A stretch of 64,000 nucleotides of DNA from Thalassia testudinum (Eukaryota; Streptophyta; Magnoliopsida; Alismatales; Hydrocharitaceae): NCBI GenBank assembly GCA_037157565.1, contig JAZHRO010000036.1:138562501-138626500 (forward strand), in the 5' to 3' direction. Under the pieces are notes generated by a model. That model made no database searches and was not told the origin of the DNA. It saw nothing but the letters and a program-made list of their open reading frames with translations. Both the position numbers and the translations under genes were made by a program. Every line of letters starts with the position of its first letter. Positions within the stretch are counted from its first letter, which is position 1. Below, one piece after another: positions 11,051 to 22,150 of this stretch.

Positions 11051-12128
11051 CCCACAGGGCAAGCACCGCCGGCTGCACCTTCGTCGTGTCCGCTAAGCTC
11101 CTCCAACCTCGAAGCAGCGATCCACCACCACCATCACCTTCAGAAAGGCCAGTCGCTTCTCGTTGACCCTTTGGTTGAGCCCGAAGACCTCTCCCATGCA
11201 CAACCAACCTATCTCACAACTGTCGTCTTCCTCGTAGTCGACCACCGTACTTCGACGTCCTCGAGCCTCCAAGCTTCGTGGGAAGCTTCCCCATGACACG
11301 AAGAACGTTTTGCGACCACTGACGAGAATTTTCGTGCCTCGAGGAGCTTTGTAGACCACTGATTCTGCCCCCTTATGACGTGGTCACTGGCGGTCATATT
11401 CGCTGTCAATCGCCACCGCACCACCGCCATCAAATTGGCGTCGCTCCAGTGACGTTACTCCAGTGCATGTCGACGAGATGCCACGGTCGGAGCTCGTTTT
11501 CGGCGATGCACCGCTGCTCCTCTGGCGAGCGTTGCCAGCTGAAGAAGGATAATGACCTGAACGTAAAAAGAACAAGAAAGTCATAGGGACCTATCTGCAG
11601 AAGAAGAAAGTTGGTAGGGACCAACTTGCAAACTCGTAGGGACTTAGTTGCAAAGAAGAAATGAATCCAGCGACCTAAGTGCAAACATTTAGGGGTCTGA
11701 AAGTAAGGAAATAAAATTTATAGGGATCGATTAGTAATTCTCATCTATTTTGTTATGAATTAGTTTCAATATTTGGATGTTTGACTTATTCGATGAAACA
11801 TTATCATTGACTTGACATGTTTAATATGAAATAGGATTATTTTGTCATTATATGCAAGTAAGTGTCCAGTTAATATCATTTTAATTGCTTGCATGATTAA
11901 ATTACTTGATTAACCATTTTTGAACTAGATGTGCACTAGAATAATTTAAATTTATTAAGTCTAATTCCTGGGCTTAAAATTCAAAATAGTGGTAGTCGTG
12001 CATTAGCTTGCTCCTAGAGATGACCTCAGGATACTTTTATTTTGAGAATTACAAATTTAAATGCTAATTTGCTTTGGTCACTTATATTACGATGCACGAT
12101 TTTAAAACTCGATCGGAGCGTTGCAACA
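11051..12128 (+). repeat. Element D: 3' part of a divergent Athila-like LTR
   Basis: After the end of C, the sequence begins abruptly in a GC/pyrimidine-rich stretch (11051-11530), passes a purine-rich stretch and AT-rich DNA, and ends TTTTAAAACTCGATCGGAGC then GTTGCAACA at 12128. The motif GCTCCTAGAGATGACCTCAG (about 12010-12030) corresponds to GCTCTCTGTGTCCGACCTCGG of A, and GATGCACGATTTTAAAAC to the LTR ends of A, B and C. No primer site follows, so it is a 3' or solo LTR. C probably inserted within it. The open frames here are not conserved and are not called. Confidence 0.5.
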
Positions 12129-14850
12129 ATCATAGAATGTAAGACATTGCACCAAAAGAACTTAAAGAATACACAAGATTTGTTTAGTCAGTTCCACCAA
12201 TGAATGTGTATAATTTAAACCTCAAGATCCACTATGGATGAAAAAATTGAGTATAAAGTATGCTCTTAGAACTCTTAGTATAATTTTCGTTGAAAGGAAA
12301 ACTAGAATATAGACAAGTTGGGATTATCCCTCATCTCTTTGCACGACTTCCATAATCCTAATGTTGTTAGGACATCATTCTATGATTCGAGGAAGGCCAT
12401 CTAGATTTGATAGAGATCTTGAATTCAAATGTCTTGGAGTCTAAGTTCCTCAAGGAGTTCCCTTACATGGTGGCCTCCTTTGTTTCTTCCTTAAAAGCTC
12501 GCCACAAAGGTCACAATCGAATATGTTTATAAGGATCAACACAGAAAGGGAAAGACATTAGAATAATGGAAAGTATTTTATCTAGGGCATAAGGGGTGAT
12601 TGTCATTTCCCCCTTATATTAGGGATTTTTACTTAAAATATTCGGTTGTAGGCAAGCAACACTACAACCTAGATTTACTTATCTTGTGTTGTCCCTCATG
12701 TGATCACATGCTTATACAAATTAGTTGGTTCAATAGTGAAGAGGTTCCTGCATTCATTCCCTGCTTATTAAACACAGAGATGCCTTCTCAAGGGTTAAAC
12801 CTATTGTTCCAACTCACAACCCTATTTCATGTTATGACATTTTTTTTGAAAGGCCAACTTATTTATCAACACCTTAGAGAGGTTTATTTCAAGTTTTGAT
12901 TGATTGTGACTTGAAGGGGTTGGTTAGGCTTTTTTTTTCTTTAAGAAAGACTAACTTCATTGAAAACAAAAGAGGTATGGCAACATCAACCTTACATTCT
13001 AAGTATAAAAGTAATAAAAAAGATTGGTTGATTACACAAACCCAAAGCTGCTCACAAAATCTATACCCAAAACAAAACAACTAGGAAAGAAGATGACCAT
13101 CAGAGCACCTGTAAGTTTGGTGTGGTTAGAGAGTCAAGTTGCAAAAGTCCTCTAACCTTGAAAGATATATCATCTATATTATCCACAAAAATTCATGAAG
13201 GAGCATGATTGGGGGAAACGATATTGTTGCATGAGCCCACTTTTTCGCAAGCATCACCACCATTAAATTGGATATCAAATGTCTAAATCTAGAGATGATG
13301 GAGATACATACTTAAGAGTCCCAAGGAAGAGGTTGCGACTTATGCCACCATAGAAAGGTTGGTCCCTATGCTCATATAGAGGTCCATTCATTGAGCCATT
13401 ATTCACTTCAACACGTACACATGGCACATGCACAATTCCTAGGGATTTTTCCAAGATCTCAATCGCCCCCTACTCTCAACAATTATCCACAGTAATTCTT
13501 GAGAGTCCCAACAATTATTCCTTGCATTACATTGTGGTTATCATTATTCTCTAACTTTCTTCAGTGGATCAAATTCTCGAAAATCATCCTCTCTAATAGA
13601 GAAGATGTTAATGTATCTTTCTCTTGAACCACAACCTAGTAGTCCCTTCTTAATAAGGGGAGAGACTAGCAACGCTAGTGATCCTTAAGTAAGGCATACC
13701 CATCCTTGCACCACAAGAATGTTTCTAACTTTAGTTAGGAGAGTCGAACCTCTTGGGAGCTATCTAGGCCAAATGCCTCATGGTTGTGAAGAACAAGCTC
13801 TATTTAGTTTCCACAATGTCCAATCATTGATCATTCAAGATCCTTTCATATCATTAGAAAAGGGATGGTCAGACATTGTTGTGTCACATCAACACTCTTG
13901 CTAAGAGCTTACACTTCGGATGTGCCCTCTCAATCCTCCATCGGATGAGGTTCCTAGCATCCCTTATGGTACCTTGGCGTCATCCACTCTTGCGGGTGCC
14001 TACAGAGTTTATGCTATGAGTACCAGGTACCTCGGCATCATTCACACTTGCAAGTGCCTACGGAGCTTCTCACTATGAGTACCTCATGTTGATTTGGAGT
14101 CAGGTATGTACGAGTACCTCATTTTGATGACAACCCATAGCTCGTCATCGCAACTAGGAACCATCCAAGTTCCAAGGTTGATCACTGGTAGCTGCTAGTT
14201 ATCTTAATTTCTTGAGTCTTCAACCTACAACAATGAGCCCCCATCTCAAAAGGTCGAGGTGACTACCCTTACGGATCCACCTATTCTGACCTAATCATCT
14301 CATTCAATTCTGTTTATGATTCTAGTTTTTCGGATTTACTAATCCATGTGGATTTACAAGGGTCCTTTAGGTTTCCATTCACGACCCTAAGGTTCGAGCC
14401 CCTGACTCTTAACAGAGCTAAATTCATCTCTTTGATATTTGGCTTTGACTTGGCCAATTAGATTGGGTTCTTGGTCATCATGAGGAGTTTCTAATCAAAA
14501 TGGGACCACTTGTGCCTTTTTGGACATTTGTCTCTAGTGTCAAATGCCCAACTTGACAAGATAAGGCATATGTATAAGGTCCAAGCATCCATTGAAGAGT
14601 CATCCAAGAAGACCCCCTTCCTTGTTTGTAGTATCAGATGTCCAAGCTTAATGCTAGACGTCCAAAGATTGTAAGCATATAGAACACCAAAGTTTCATGT
14701 GGATCACGAGTTTCATCACTACGAATCAAAATCCCAAATGCAATCCCCATATCCATATTCACATCATGTACACCCAAATCTATGGCCTACACCCAACATA
14801 TCCCCATATGCAGCATCATCTAAGCAAGATTTCATTCCTATTCTATGATG
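12129..14850. other. Unassigned AT-rich intergenic DNA, no supported gene
   Basis: Short open frames only, none with a recognisable domain or codon pattern, and no LTR pair found. The stretch 13600-14800 is mid-GC and sentence-like without repeats apart from the duplication at 13971-14090. It contains one AGATGTCC and one AGACGTCC near 14640-14680, resembling the motif seen in several LTRs of this window. Probably old retroelement debris. Confidence 0.5.
13971..14090 (+). repeat. Tandem duplication, about 55 bp unit
   Basis: Two adjacent diverged copies run from ACCTTGGCGTCATCCACTC to CTATGAGTACC and from ACCTCGGCATCATTCACAC to CTATGAGTACC. Both contain TTGCGGGTGCCTACAGAG or TTGCAAGTGCCTACGGAG. 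The differences are mostly transitions. Confidence 0.65.
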
Positions 14851-15929
14851 TCTAGGGGGGAAGTAAAAGAAAGTCAAAAGGAGTGAGGATCCCTACCTCA
14901 AATTGTAGCAGCTCCTCCTTCTCTTGCTGAAATCTACCCCAATCTCTCCTCCTCCCTGTTGTAGCTTCACTAGCAATAGCAACAATGAGGATAGCAGCAA
15001 GAGTGACTATTCTTTCTCTTCTTGCTGCTAGCAGTGGAGAGTGAGGACAAGGAGGGAGAGAGATGCTCAATGATGGTGGTGCAAATGAGGTGAGATGAAA
15101 GGCAAATGAGGGGAAGATGAAATGAGATATTCCTCTCATTTATTAATAATTAAATGGTGAAACTTCATACCCATCCACCACTAAAATCAAGTTACCAATA
15201 AGGCTACCAATCCAAGTTGTTTACATTTAGCCCCTCATGCATTAACGTTTCGATAATTCATCCACTCTTATCCATGACTTAAGAGTTTGAACACCATAAT
15301 TCCCACATTCAGCTTTACTTAAAGATTTGATTAACTACAAAGATGTCATTCAAATTCAAACCCTTACACTTAGTATGTATCAACTATCCACACATACACC
15401 TATCTATATGTATACCTATATGTATATATCTATATATGCTCAAACTACCATGACCTACGTCTCGACACGTCTTGTTAATTTGTTGCTACATTGACCCCTA
15501 GTAATGATTTCAACCAACCTTGACATCTTGTTTAGTTGGTGAAATTAGACTTTTAATTTCCTATTTGGGCACCTAATTTTGGAATTCATAAGCATCGAAA
15601 TTGAACCCTTAATTCTGGACTTTCACACAACTCTCATGGAATTATCTAATTCTCTTATTAATTTCTCTTGATCTCTAATTCTAATTAATTTTCTCTTTAT
15701 TTTACTAACTTATTCCTCCAAGCAAATATCTCAAGCAAAATAAAACTTCATAATTCTTTTGACAAGATAATTTATTTAACCAAATAGCAAATTCCACAAT
15801 CCATGTATTCCTCCTCCTAATTTTTATTTCTCTTAATGGTCCTTGGTATGAAGTTCGAACTCGTAGAGATTGACAAAACTTCCATTTTAGTCACCATGAT
15901 CTGAATTCTTTCGTTAAGCTTCATTGACT
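14851..15929. other. Unassigned region, possible LTR leader or downstream flank
   Basis: The minus-strand 95-codon frame 15139-14852 is low-complexity and Ser/Pro/Leu-rich, and resembles the pyrimidine-rich leaders of the other LTRs rather than a gene. From 15360 to 15440 there is an imperfect TATATG/TATACC microsatellite. Nothing else can be supported. Confidence 0.35.
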
Positions 15930-16619
15930 TGTCAATTCTCAACCGGTTCACATTAAAAAGGGTTTTAAAATGTCGTTGTTGTAGTATATGTCATAAATTC
16001 AAATCGATGTCACGTCAATTTTATTTATATACTTAATTTTTACTGGTTTGTTCCAGATCATTCACTGGAAGACAGTTATTGATATACATCATTCTCTAAG
16101 TCCAAAAACATTCTTTTATTCCAAACATGTTGATTTTATTTATAAAAATGAATGAAAGAATCAATGACTAGAAAATTTTGGTTAATTATGTACCAAAGAA
16201 TGAATTAAAACATATTGAAATGCTTGAAAACAAATGTACACAAACAAGTATAAAAAACTATGTACAACTACTCTATATTAATTATTTACAACTAATATTG
16301 TTAATATCTAAGTATAAGTACAAAAATAGTTAATAACATTTACCATAGTAAGTTATTATAACATACTAATATCTATAGTAACATATATAATATATATAGT
16401 AACTTATATAAGTGTCACTAAAATCTTAGTAAAATTATATACATAACATAAGGTGAAACACTGTCTATACTAACATATATAGGTATGTACAATGACGGAT
16501 AAATTTGTCATTAGAGCCGTTGTTTTATATATATACATATAAGAGCTTAAATAACCTACTACCTATACATACTACACTATTATAGTATACTTATTTATTT
16601 ACATTATATTACATTATTT

Positions 16620-16740
16620 ATATACATATACTTATTATACACCATATATATATACACAATACACACATACACAGACATACGCAATGCACGCACTCAACAC
16701 ACACAACACATACAATACACACATACATAGACACAAGGTA
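16620..16740 (+). repeat. Imperfect (AC)n / (CACA)n microsatellite
   Basis: A run of ACAC/ACATAC units such as ACACACATACACAGACATAC and CAACACACACAACACATAC. It sits inside the AT-rich block. Confidence 0.7.
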
Positions 16741-17259
16741 CAGGGGCAATGGTTCAACACTTAGTCGTTCAGGCATCTCTCTCTTAGCCAGTTCACTTCT
16801 ATCTTCTCAGTTGGTTCAGACCGGTTCGGTTTAAGTACAACTCAAAAATTAGTTTAGTGGGTAGGTAGCCTTTTTGAGGGATACGCAGCACCCATTTCTA
16901 GGTGGGACCAGACCTCTACTAGGGCCACCTTAGTTGTTATTAGGTGTATTAATTTCGATTTAATGCTTTTTAATGGACCCACACAGGCCCATACACAGTG
17001 CACAGCCCTTGACCCAATGCACCGCACACCATATATTCATGCCAAATTCAGATTGAGAGAGAGAGAGGAGTATGTGTATAAGAGGGCACCCAGCTTCTGA
17101 CAATGGGTAAGCTGATATGACAAAAATGTAATAAGGTGGTTCAGCAGCACTAATGCCCATGATGTGGGACTTTCTGAGCATGTCAAATTCGTTGCAACTA
17201 CACAGGATGCATTCTGATTTTGTGATTTTGGCCCTCGATTTGAGGGCCATAATTTAATC

Positions 17260-18060
17260 TTAATTAAAATTAAATTATGGGATTGTAAAGCCCCTACATA
17301 GAGCTACATAATTATGTAGTTGTTTACAAAAATAAGTTATTTTATTATATAATTAAATTAGGTAAAATTTACAGTTTATACAAGTTAAATTAGAATTTAA
17401 TTCATTAATTAAAGTATAAATTAGTTAATTAATTGTCAAATTGACTTAATACAAAATTAATATACATAATAAATTATTTATTACAGATTTTTATTATATT
17501 TTATAAGCTTTATTTTAATTTATTTAGAATTAAATACATGTTTAATTAGTTTAACATATAAATAGACTATAAATACTATAATACAGTATAAATATAATAT
17601 AAATAAGTTAAAAATACTTAGAATAATATTTTACATGTATACACTATAAATTATCTCAATATTAACTTAAATTACTAATTTATTTTATTTTAAGTTAATA
17701 AATTACCTAGTTAACTTAATAACTTAAGTATTTATTATATATATATAATTAAATTAAATTATAGGCATAATATTATTCATAATACATCTATAAATACATA
17801 TGTACAGTATTAGGTATAGATATGTACATATAAATATGTTTGTATATTTACCTAGTTATTATACATTTAAGTTATGTAAATTAATATAAAATAATACAAT
17901 AAGATTATATATATATTAGATTACTCTAAATACTTAATTTAATACATAGAATACATATATAAGTTATTTATATACATTGTATACATATTATACAATATTT
18001 ACATATAGCTTAGGTTTAATTACTATATACAAGTATATACACAGTATACATGGTATGTTT
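17260..18060. repeat. Extremely AT-rich block
   Basis: About 800 bp made almost only of A and T, with many TATATA, TTAATT and AATTAAATTA elements and short palindromes such as GTACATAATTATGTAG-like pieces near 17305. No gene. It is probably part of a decayed LTR and a likely site of unusual melting or matrix attachment. Confidence 0.6.
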
Positions 18061-18924
18061 GGGAATTTTTAAGGTTTTTTTGCTTTTTATGGGCTATATA
18101 TATATAGTAGAGATAGGGGGATGAGAGAGAGTGTGAGATGAAAGGGAAGAGTTGTTTTTGACATTTTTGATGTTTAGTTCTTTTATTAAGTTTTAAGGTA
18201 TATTGAACCATTGGTTGGTATGTTCTACTAAGTCGGGGGTTCAAAATTTCTTGAAACTTGGCATACACCTAAAATATACCTAATCTTGACTAAGACAGGT
18301 TTATTTTACTTTTTTGGAATTTTTTAAAGATTTTTATTTATTTACAAAGTTGACACATGTAAGGACTTTAAGAGGGTTTTCAAAGGGAACCTAAGGCCCT
18401 AAAAAGAGTCCTAGTGGCTGAAATAACAGTTAAAACACTCAAGATCATCCAACACACTATGTGAAATATATATGAACAATTAAACCAAATTTTCACTTCA
18501 GATTTCATTAATATTATGATTTGTACAGATGATGCACAAGCAAATAGCTGACAAAGGAATTGAAAACTAAGTGACAAGCAATTCTAATTGAATTTCAGTC
18601 ACTTAAAACACTTGAATTCTTGTTACAATATGTTCAACACTATATAATAGGTCATCTTCTCAAACACTCAAAACACTCAGCTCCATTCCCAGCCAATCAA
18701 ATCAGCCAATACACCCAAACAGTGGCTGCTGCAGTGGTTGTTGCAGCTACTACACATAACAGCAGCTAAAATTTAGCAATTGCAGCTACGATGTAGTTCA
18801 AATTCAAATCAGATACCATCTACTGCATTACCACTCAAGAATAGATGAAACATTCATCTGTTCAGACGTCTTAATTGTAGCTTTTACTGTAGTTAAAACT
18901 CTGATCAGATGGGTGTTCCTATCA

Positions 18925-20631
18925 TTATACTCCTCTAAAATCATTGATCAAGATTGATTTAGAATTTAAAACCATGTCGTGCCCAAATGGGTTGTTGATT
19001 TGAATCACCTAATTGAATTGTTCATTTAGAACTCCTACACACCATTGACTGCTATACAGGAGTTCTAAGTGATCATGTAAAACCAATTAGATCCTTGCTC
19101 AAACCTCAAGTCAGGAACACTGACTTTCCTTGGCATGGCTCTCCAAGAAAGAACAAGAAAAACACTATCCATGATTCAACTAGGCGCAAAGCATGCAATC
19201 GATGAAAATCCTATTCATTGAGTTCCAATTCATTGTCATAAACTCAATTGGACTCCAATAAAAACATTCACTCGATTAAAATTTCAAATCAAAACCAAAT
19301 ATCCCAATCAGACATTCAGATCAAAGTAATCAACAATCGAGTGAATTCCATCCAATTAAAACCATGATGAGGACCCTTGTAAACAATGGAATGGATGAAG
19401 GGGTCCTCTAATGAATTAGTGCTCAATCAGATATGAATGCTGAAGAGCATCAGATCTGATTGATGCTTCAATGGATGAGTGAAATATGATAAAAACTTGA
19501 GGGAAATCAGAAGGTGCAACAGTGATATGAAGGGGAAGATTAATGCTTCAAAATGGAGGTAAAAAACACCTCTCTGATATGAATTGATCAGAGAGGGCTA
19601 AGTGGATCTACACTAATCTACTCCTACTGATCTAAATTACACTAGAAAGCAGATAAATCCTAATCTAAAGGAGGAATGGGATGCCTGGGCTGCAGCTGGT
19701 CACTATAGCGACGAAGGGGGATGAGGAAGACTCTAGAGATGAATAAGGTCCCTGGGTTGCATCTAGTCACTGCAACGACGAATTGGAGGAGGGAATGTCG
19801 TCCCTGTCATAGGTGGCCCTGATGAAGGAGGAAGGAGAATTGGAGGGTGGATGAAAGGATCAGCTCAAGGTGGAGGGAGCCAATGGCACATGCAGGGAGC
19901 TGGGAGGGACTTAAGTAGCCAAGGTATTGATTCAGAGCACCACAGTGGTGCGATTATACACCTAAGGCTTGGGCGGTGGGGATGAGCTAGTGAGGGCGTG
20001 TAAGATTTCAAATCGAATTGCGGCCGTTGGATGGGATTTGTGGCAAGAGGTGATCACATGCGTCGAAGCATGCGAAGGTTCGATTAGATCTGGGCCACAG
20101 GATCAAGAGAGCAAAAAATGGACAGTTGTGAACTGTTATGTTCATCGGGTGAACAATGCACCGCTCGGTTGCAAGTGTAATGGTGGATTTGCGGAGAAAC
20201 CCTTATGGGAGAGGGGGTAGAGGTTTTGTGGCAAGGCCCATAAGTGGTGAAGAAGCAATTCAGAGCAGTCCCTAGAATTTGCAAAGAGGCCCCTGTAGCT
20301 TTCAAAATGGTCCCTGGAAGGTTTTTAAATGAATAAAATAAATGTGACCTGAGGACCTATATGTAATCTAATAAATGCAAGGTCCTAATGATGTTCAAAT
20401 GCAACCAAGTTTTTATTTAAGCTTAATTGAACATTAAGAAAGTTAATTGTACTTTTGATTTGAACTTTTGTACTCAAATACTTGTTTAATTTGTAATTGG
20501 ATCATCAATTTATAGTAATGAATAGAATACCTCATTTAATGACCTAATTTCGCATTTTTAACACAGATTTGATGTTTTAGGTCATTTTCACTATTTTCCA
20601 CACTTAACCCATTTCATGTGTTAATTCAATA
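18925..20631 (-). other. Old Athila-like LTR or leader remnant (K), split by element E
   Basis: Joined across the E insertion with 29811-29867, the minus strand starts TGATGAGGTGTGGTTCATCA, a hairpin like the Athila LTR starts. It runs on through phrases such as GGGACCATTTTGAAAGC and CTTTGCAAATTCTAGGGACT, typical of these LTRs. I could not find the 3' end of the LTR, and the segment is not long enough for a full LTR plus internal region. It is probably a truncated copy. The frames 19969-20220 (+) and 20305-20084 (-) are not conserved. Confidence 0.35.
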
Positions 20632-20636
20632 GTATT

Positions 20637-22066
20637 TGTTATGACCAGGTTCCTAGATCCCTACAGGACCCTAGACTGGCTCGCCTCGACTAATCCCATG
20701 ACCTAGTCGTCCAATGAGAAATAATCAAAAGCAGGAAAATAAACTACATTCACACATGCAATATAACTAAGCAGAAGGAAAGAATGAAGCAGTAAACAAA
20801 AGTAGAACAACTGTCTCAAAATAGTACATGCCACCACAGCAATAACGGCAGAAAGAAAATAGAAAGTAACAGAAACAGTAGCTCAAGGGTCCAGTACTCA
20901 CAACTACAGCAAGAACTAAAGAACTAGAAAGAAAAACAACTGTGGGCCCGAACACGCCACCGGTAGGTAACCTGTACCAGCGAATAATTTACATCATACG
21001 AGCTCAAAACAGTAGATACTCAACACGAACACGTAGAGAAACTTGAGTGGAACATAGTGATACTTTGTTTGCGAAAATCCGATTATGTTTGGGCCTTGAA
21101 CGGGCCAAAAATGCGATTACTGACCAAAATCAGACGTCTTAAAAGATGTCAGATCTCACCTTGTGTTTCCTGCGGTATACTCAGACGTCTGGATCCCTCC
21201 GCGACCGTCTGGGTGCAGCTCTAGACATCTCACCCTACTTCCAACCGTCTGGAAGGGCCGTCAGACGTCCGACGATGCGGTCAGACATCGAAAAATACTT
21301 GGGAGAGCGCATCGCGTGCCTTCCCAAAGCCTTCACCTGCGTACGAAAGCCACAGGTCCAAAATCAGCCTGACATCCCTGTGCTACGTTTGCATGGCAGA
21401 AAGTAGTGCAAGAAGCACGTACCTCGCATGATATTGTGCTTTCAAACATCTGACTTTAGCTCCGGACGTCCTGATACCTCGCTAGCCATCTGGACGTCAC
21501 TCCAGACGTTTAATACTGGAAACTTCCAGTACCAGAACTCCTCCACACAGCTCGCCCTCTGCCTGCAGCGACAACTCCAGCAGCTGCAGGAGCTTGAGAA
21601 GCTCCTTGCCGGCACCTCCTCTCTCCCACAAACTCCTCCTCGAGCTCCATCGAGCTCCCGCGGTCATCGCCCTCCTCCCCCGCTCTCACTCCCTCGCACT
21701 CTCTCACTCTTGCACTTCCCCGTTCTCCCTCGCCGACTCCTCTCCTCCTCGTCGTGGCTGCAGCAGCAGAGATGGGAGGCTGGAGGGTGCGGCCATTGCA
21801 AGGAGAAGGTGGAGGTGGCGGTGGCTTGAGTGGTGTGAGGGGGTGAGAAGAAGAGAAGGGGGGGTTTATATAGGGTGGTTTTAGGGTTTAAGGGGGTGAG
21901 GGTGCAAGGGAGAGAGGCTTCTGCACGCCGCTTGCTCGTAGAGCCCAAAATGACGTACAAAAATTCTCACTTTCAAACGTCCAGGCATGTGTCCAAACGT
22001 TTGGACAGACGTCTGATTGAAACTCCAGATGTCCTATTCGACTAAAAAAGGCAACAGGTTATTTCA
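20637..22066 (-). repeat. Element E 3' LTR, internally deleted
   Basis: Only 1430 bp against 2725 bp for the partner LTR. On the minus strand it starts TGAAATAACC and ends GGTCATAACA. Relative to the 5' LTR it lacks a block matching about 27386-28647 (1.26 kb); the junction is at CAACT/GTGGGCC (20941). A minus-strand TATATAAA lies at 21872-21865. Many AGACGTC-type motifs occur between 21130 and 22030. Confidence 0.9.
21130..22030. repeat. AGACGTCTG motif array in E 3' LTR
   Basis: Repeated copies and one- or two-base variants of the palindrome CAGACGTCTG occur at about 21131, 21142, 21181, 21208, 21222, 21245, 21260, 21278, 21446, 21462, 21486, 21501, 21978, 21990, 22007 and 22025. Many variants differ only by CG to TG or CA. 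The 5' LTR has the same array at about 28840-29780. The GACGTC core is a C-box, known as a bZIP binding site. A regulatory role here is inference. Confidence 0.75.
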
Positions 22067-22150
22067 TCATAACAAACTTAAAAGAAGTTTCGTCCTCGAA
22101 ACTTGAGCTAGCTAGGGTGCGGAAAAGGAATGTAAAAATGCATAGCAAAT

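Larger units (their letters stand above)
15930..18924 (-). repeat. Probable degenerate AT-rich Athila-like LTR, minus strand
   Basis: On the minus strand the right edge reads GGAGTATAATGATAGGAACA (18933 downward). It resembles the polypurine-tract plus LTR-start junction of A (GGGAGTATGATGGGAACACC) and of B. At the left edge the minus strand reads ATACTACAACAACGACATTT then TAAAACCC (about 15990-15960), like the LTR ends of A, B and C. The length of about 3.0 kb fits the 2.3-2.9 kb LTRs. No primer site follows, so it would be a 3' or solo LTR. The ends are approximate and the interior is too diverged to align by eye, so this is inference from the two edges. Confidence 0.35.

Noticed and set aside
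9680..11684. Open frames on both strands (for example 11015-11296, 11359-11093)
   Set aside because: GC-rich LTR leader sequence of C and D; the frames overlap on both strands with low-complexity composition and no conservation.
13719..13904. Possible small gene
   Set aside because: 61 codons, no domain, no neighbouring exon or promoter signal, AT-rich debris.
14620..14690. AGATGTCC and AGACGTCC as a start of another motif array
   Set aside because: Only two copies; could be chance, so not called as an array.
16620..16740. CRISPR-like or satellite repeat
   Set aside because: It is an imperfect dinucleotide-type microsatellite without regular spacers.
18380..18577. Minus-strand 65-codon hydrophobic frame, possible membrane peptide
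   Set aside because: AT-rich DNA makes Phe/Ile/Leu-rich frames by chance; no homology recognised.
20767..20955. Minus-strand hydrophobic frame and similar frame at 27484-27260
   Set aside because: Both are the same part of the two E LTRs, hence duplicated non-coding sequence; F has a corresponding T-rich stretch.
21428..21884. Open frames up to 133 codons in the E 3' LTR
   Set aside because: Pro/Ser/Leu-rich translation of the LTR leader; the 5' LTR copy (29200-29690) does not keep the same products.
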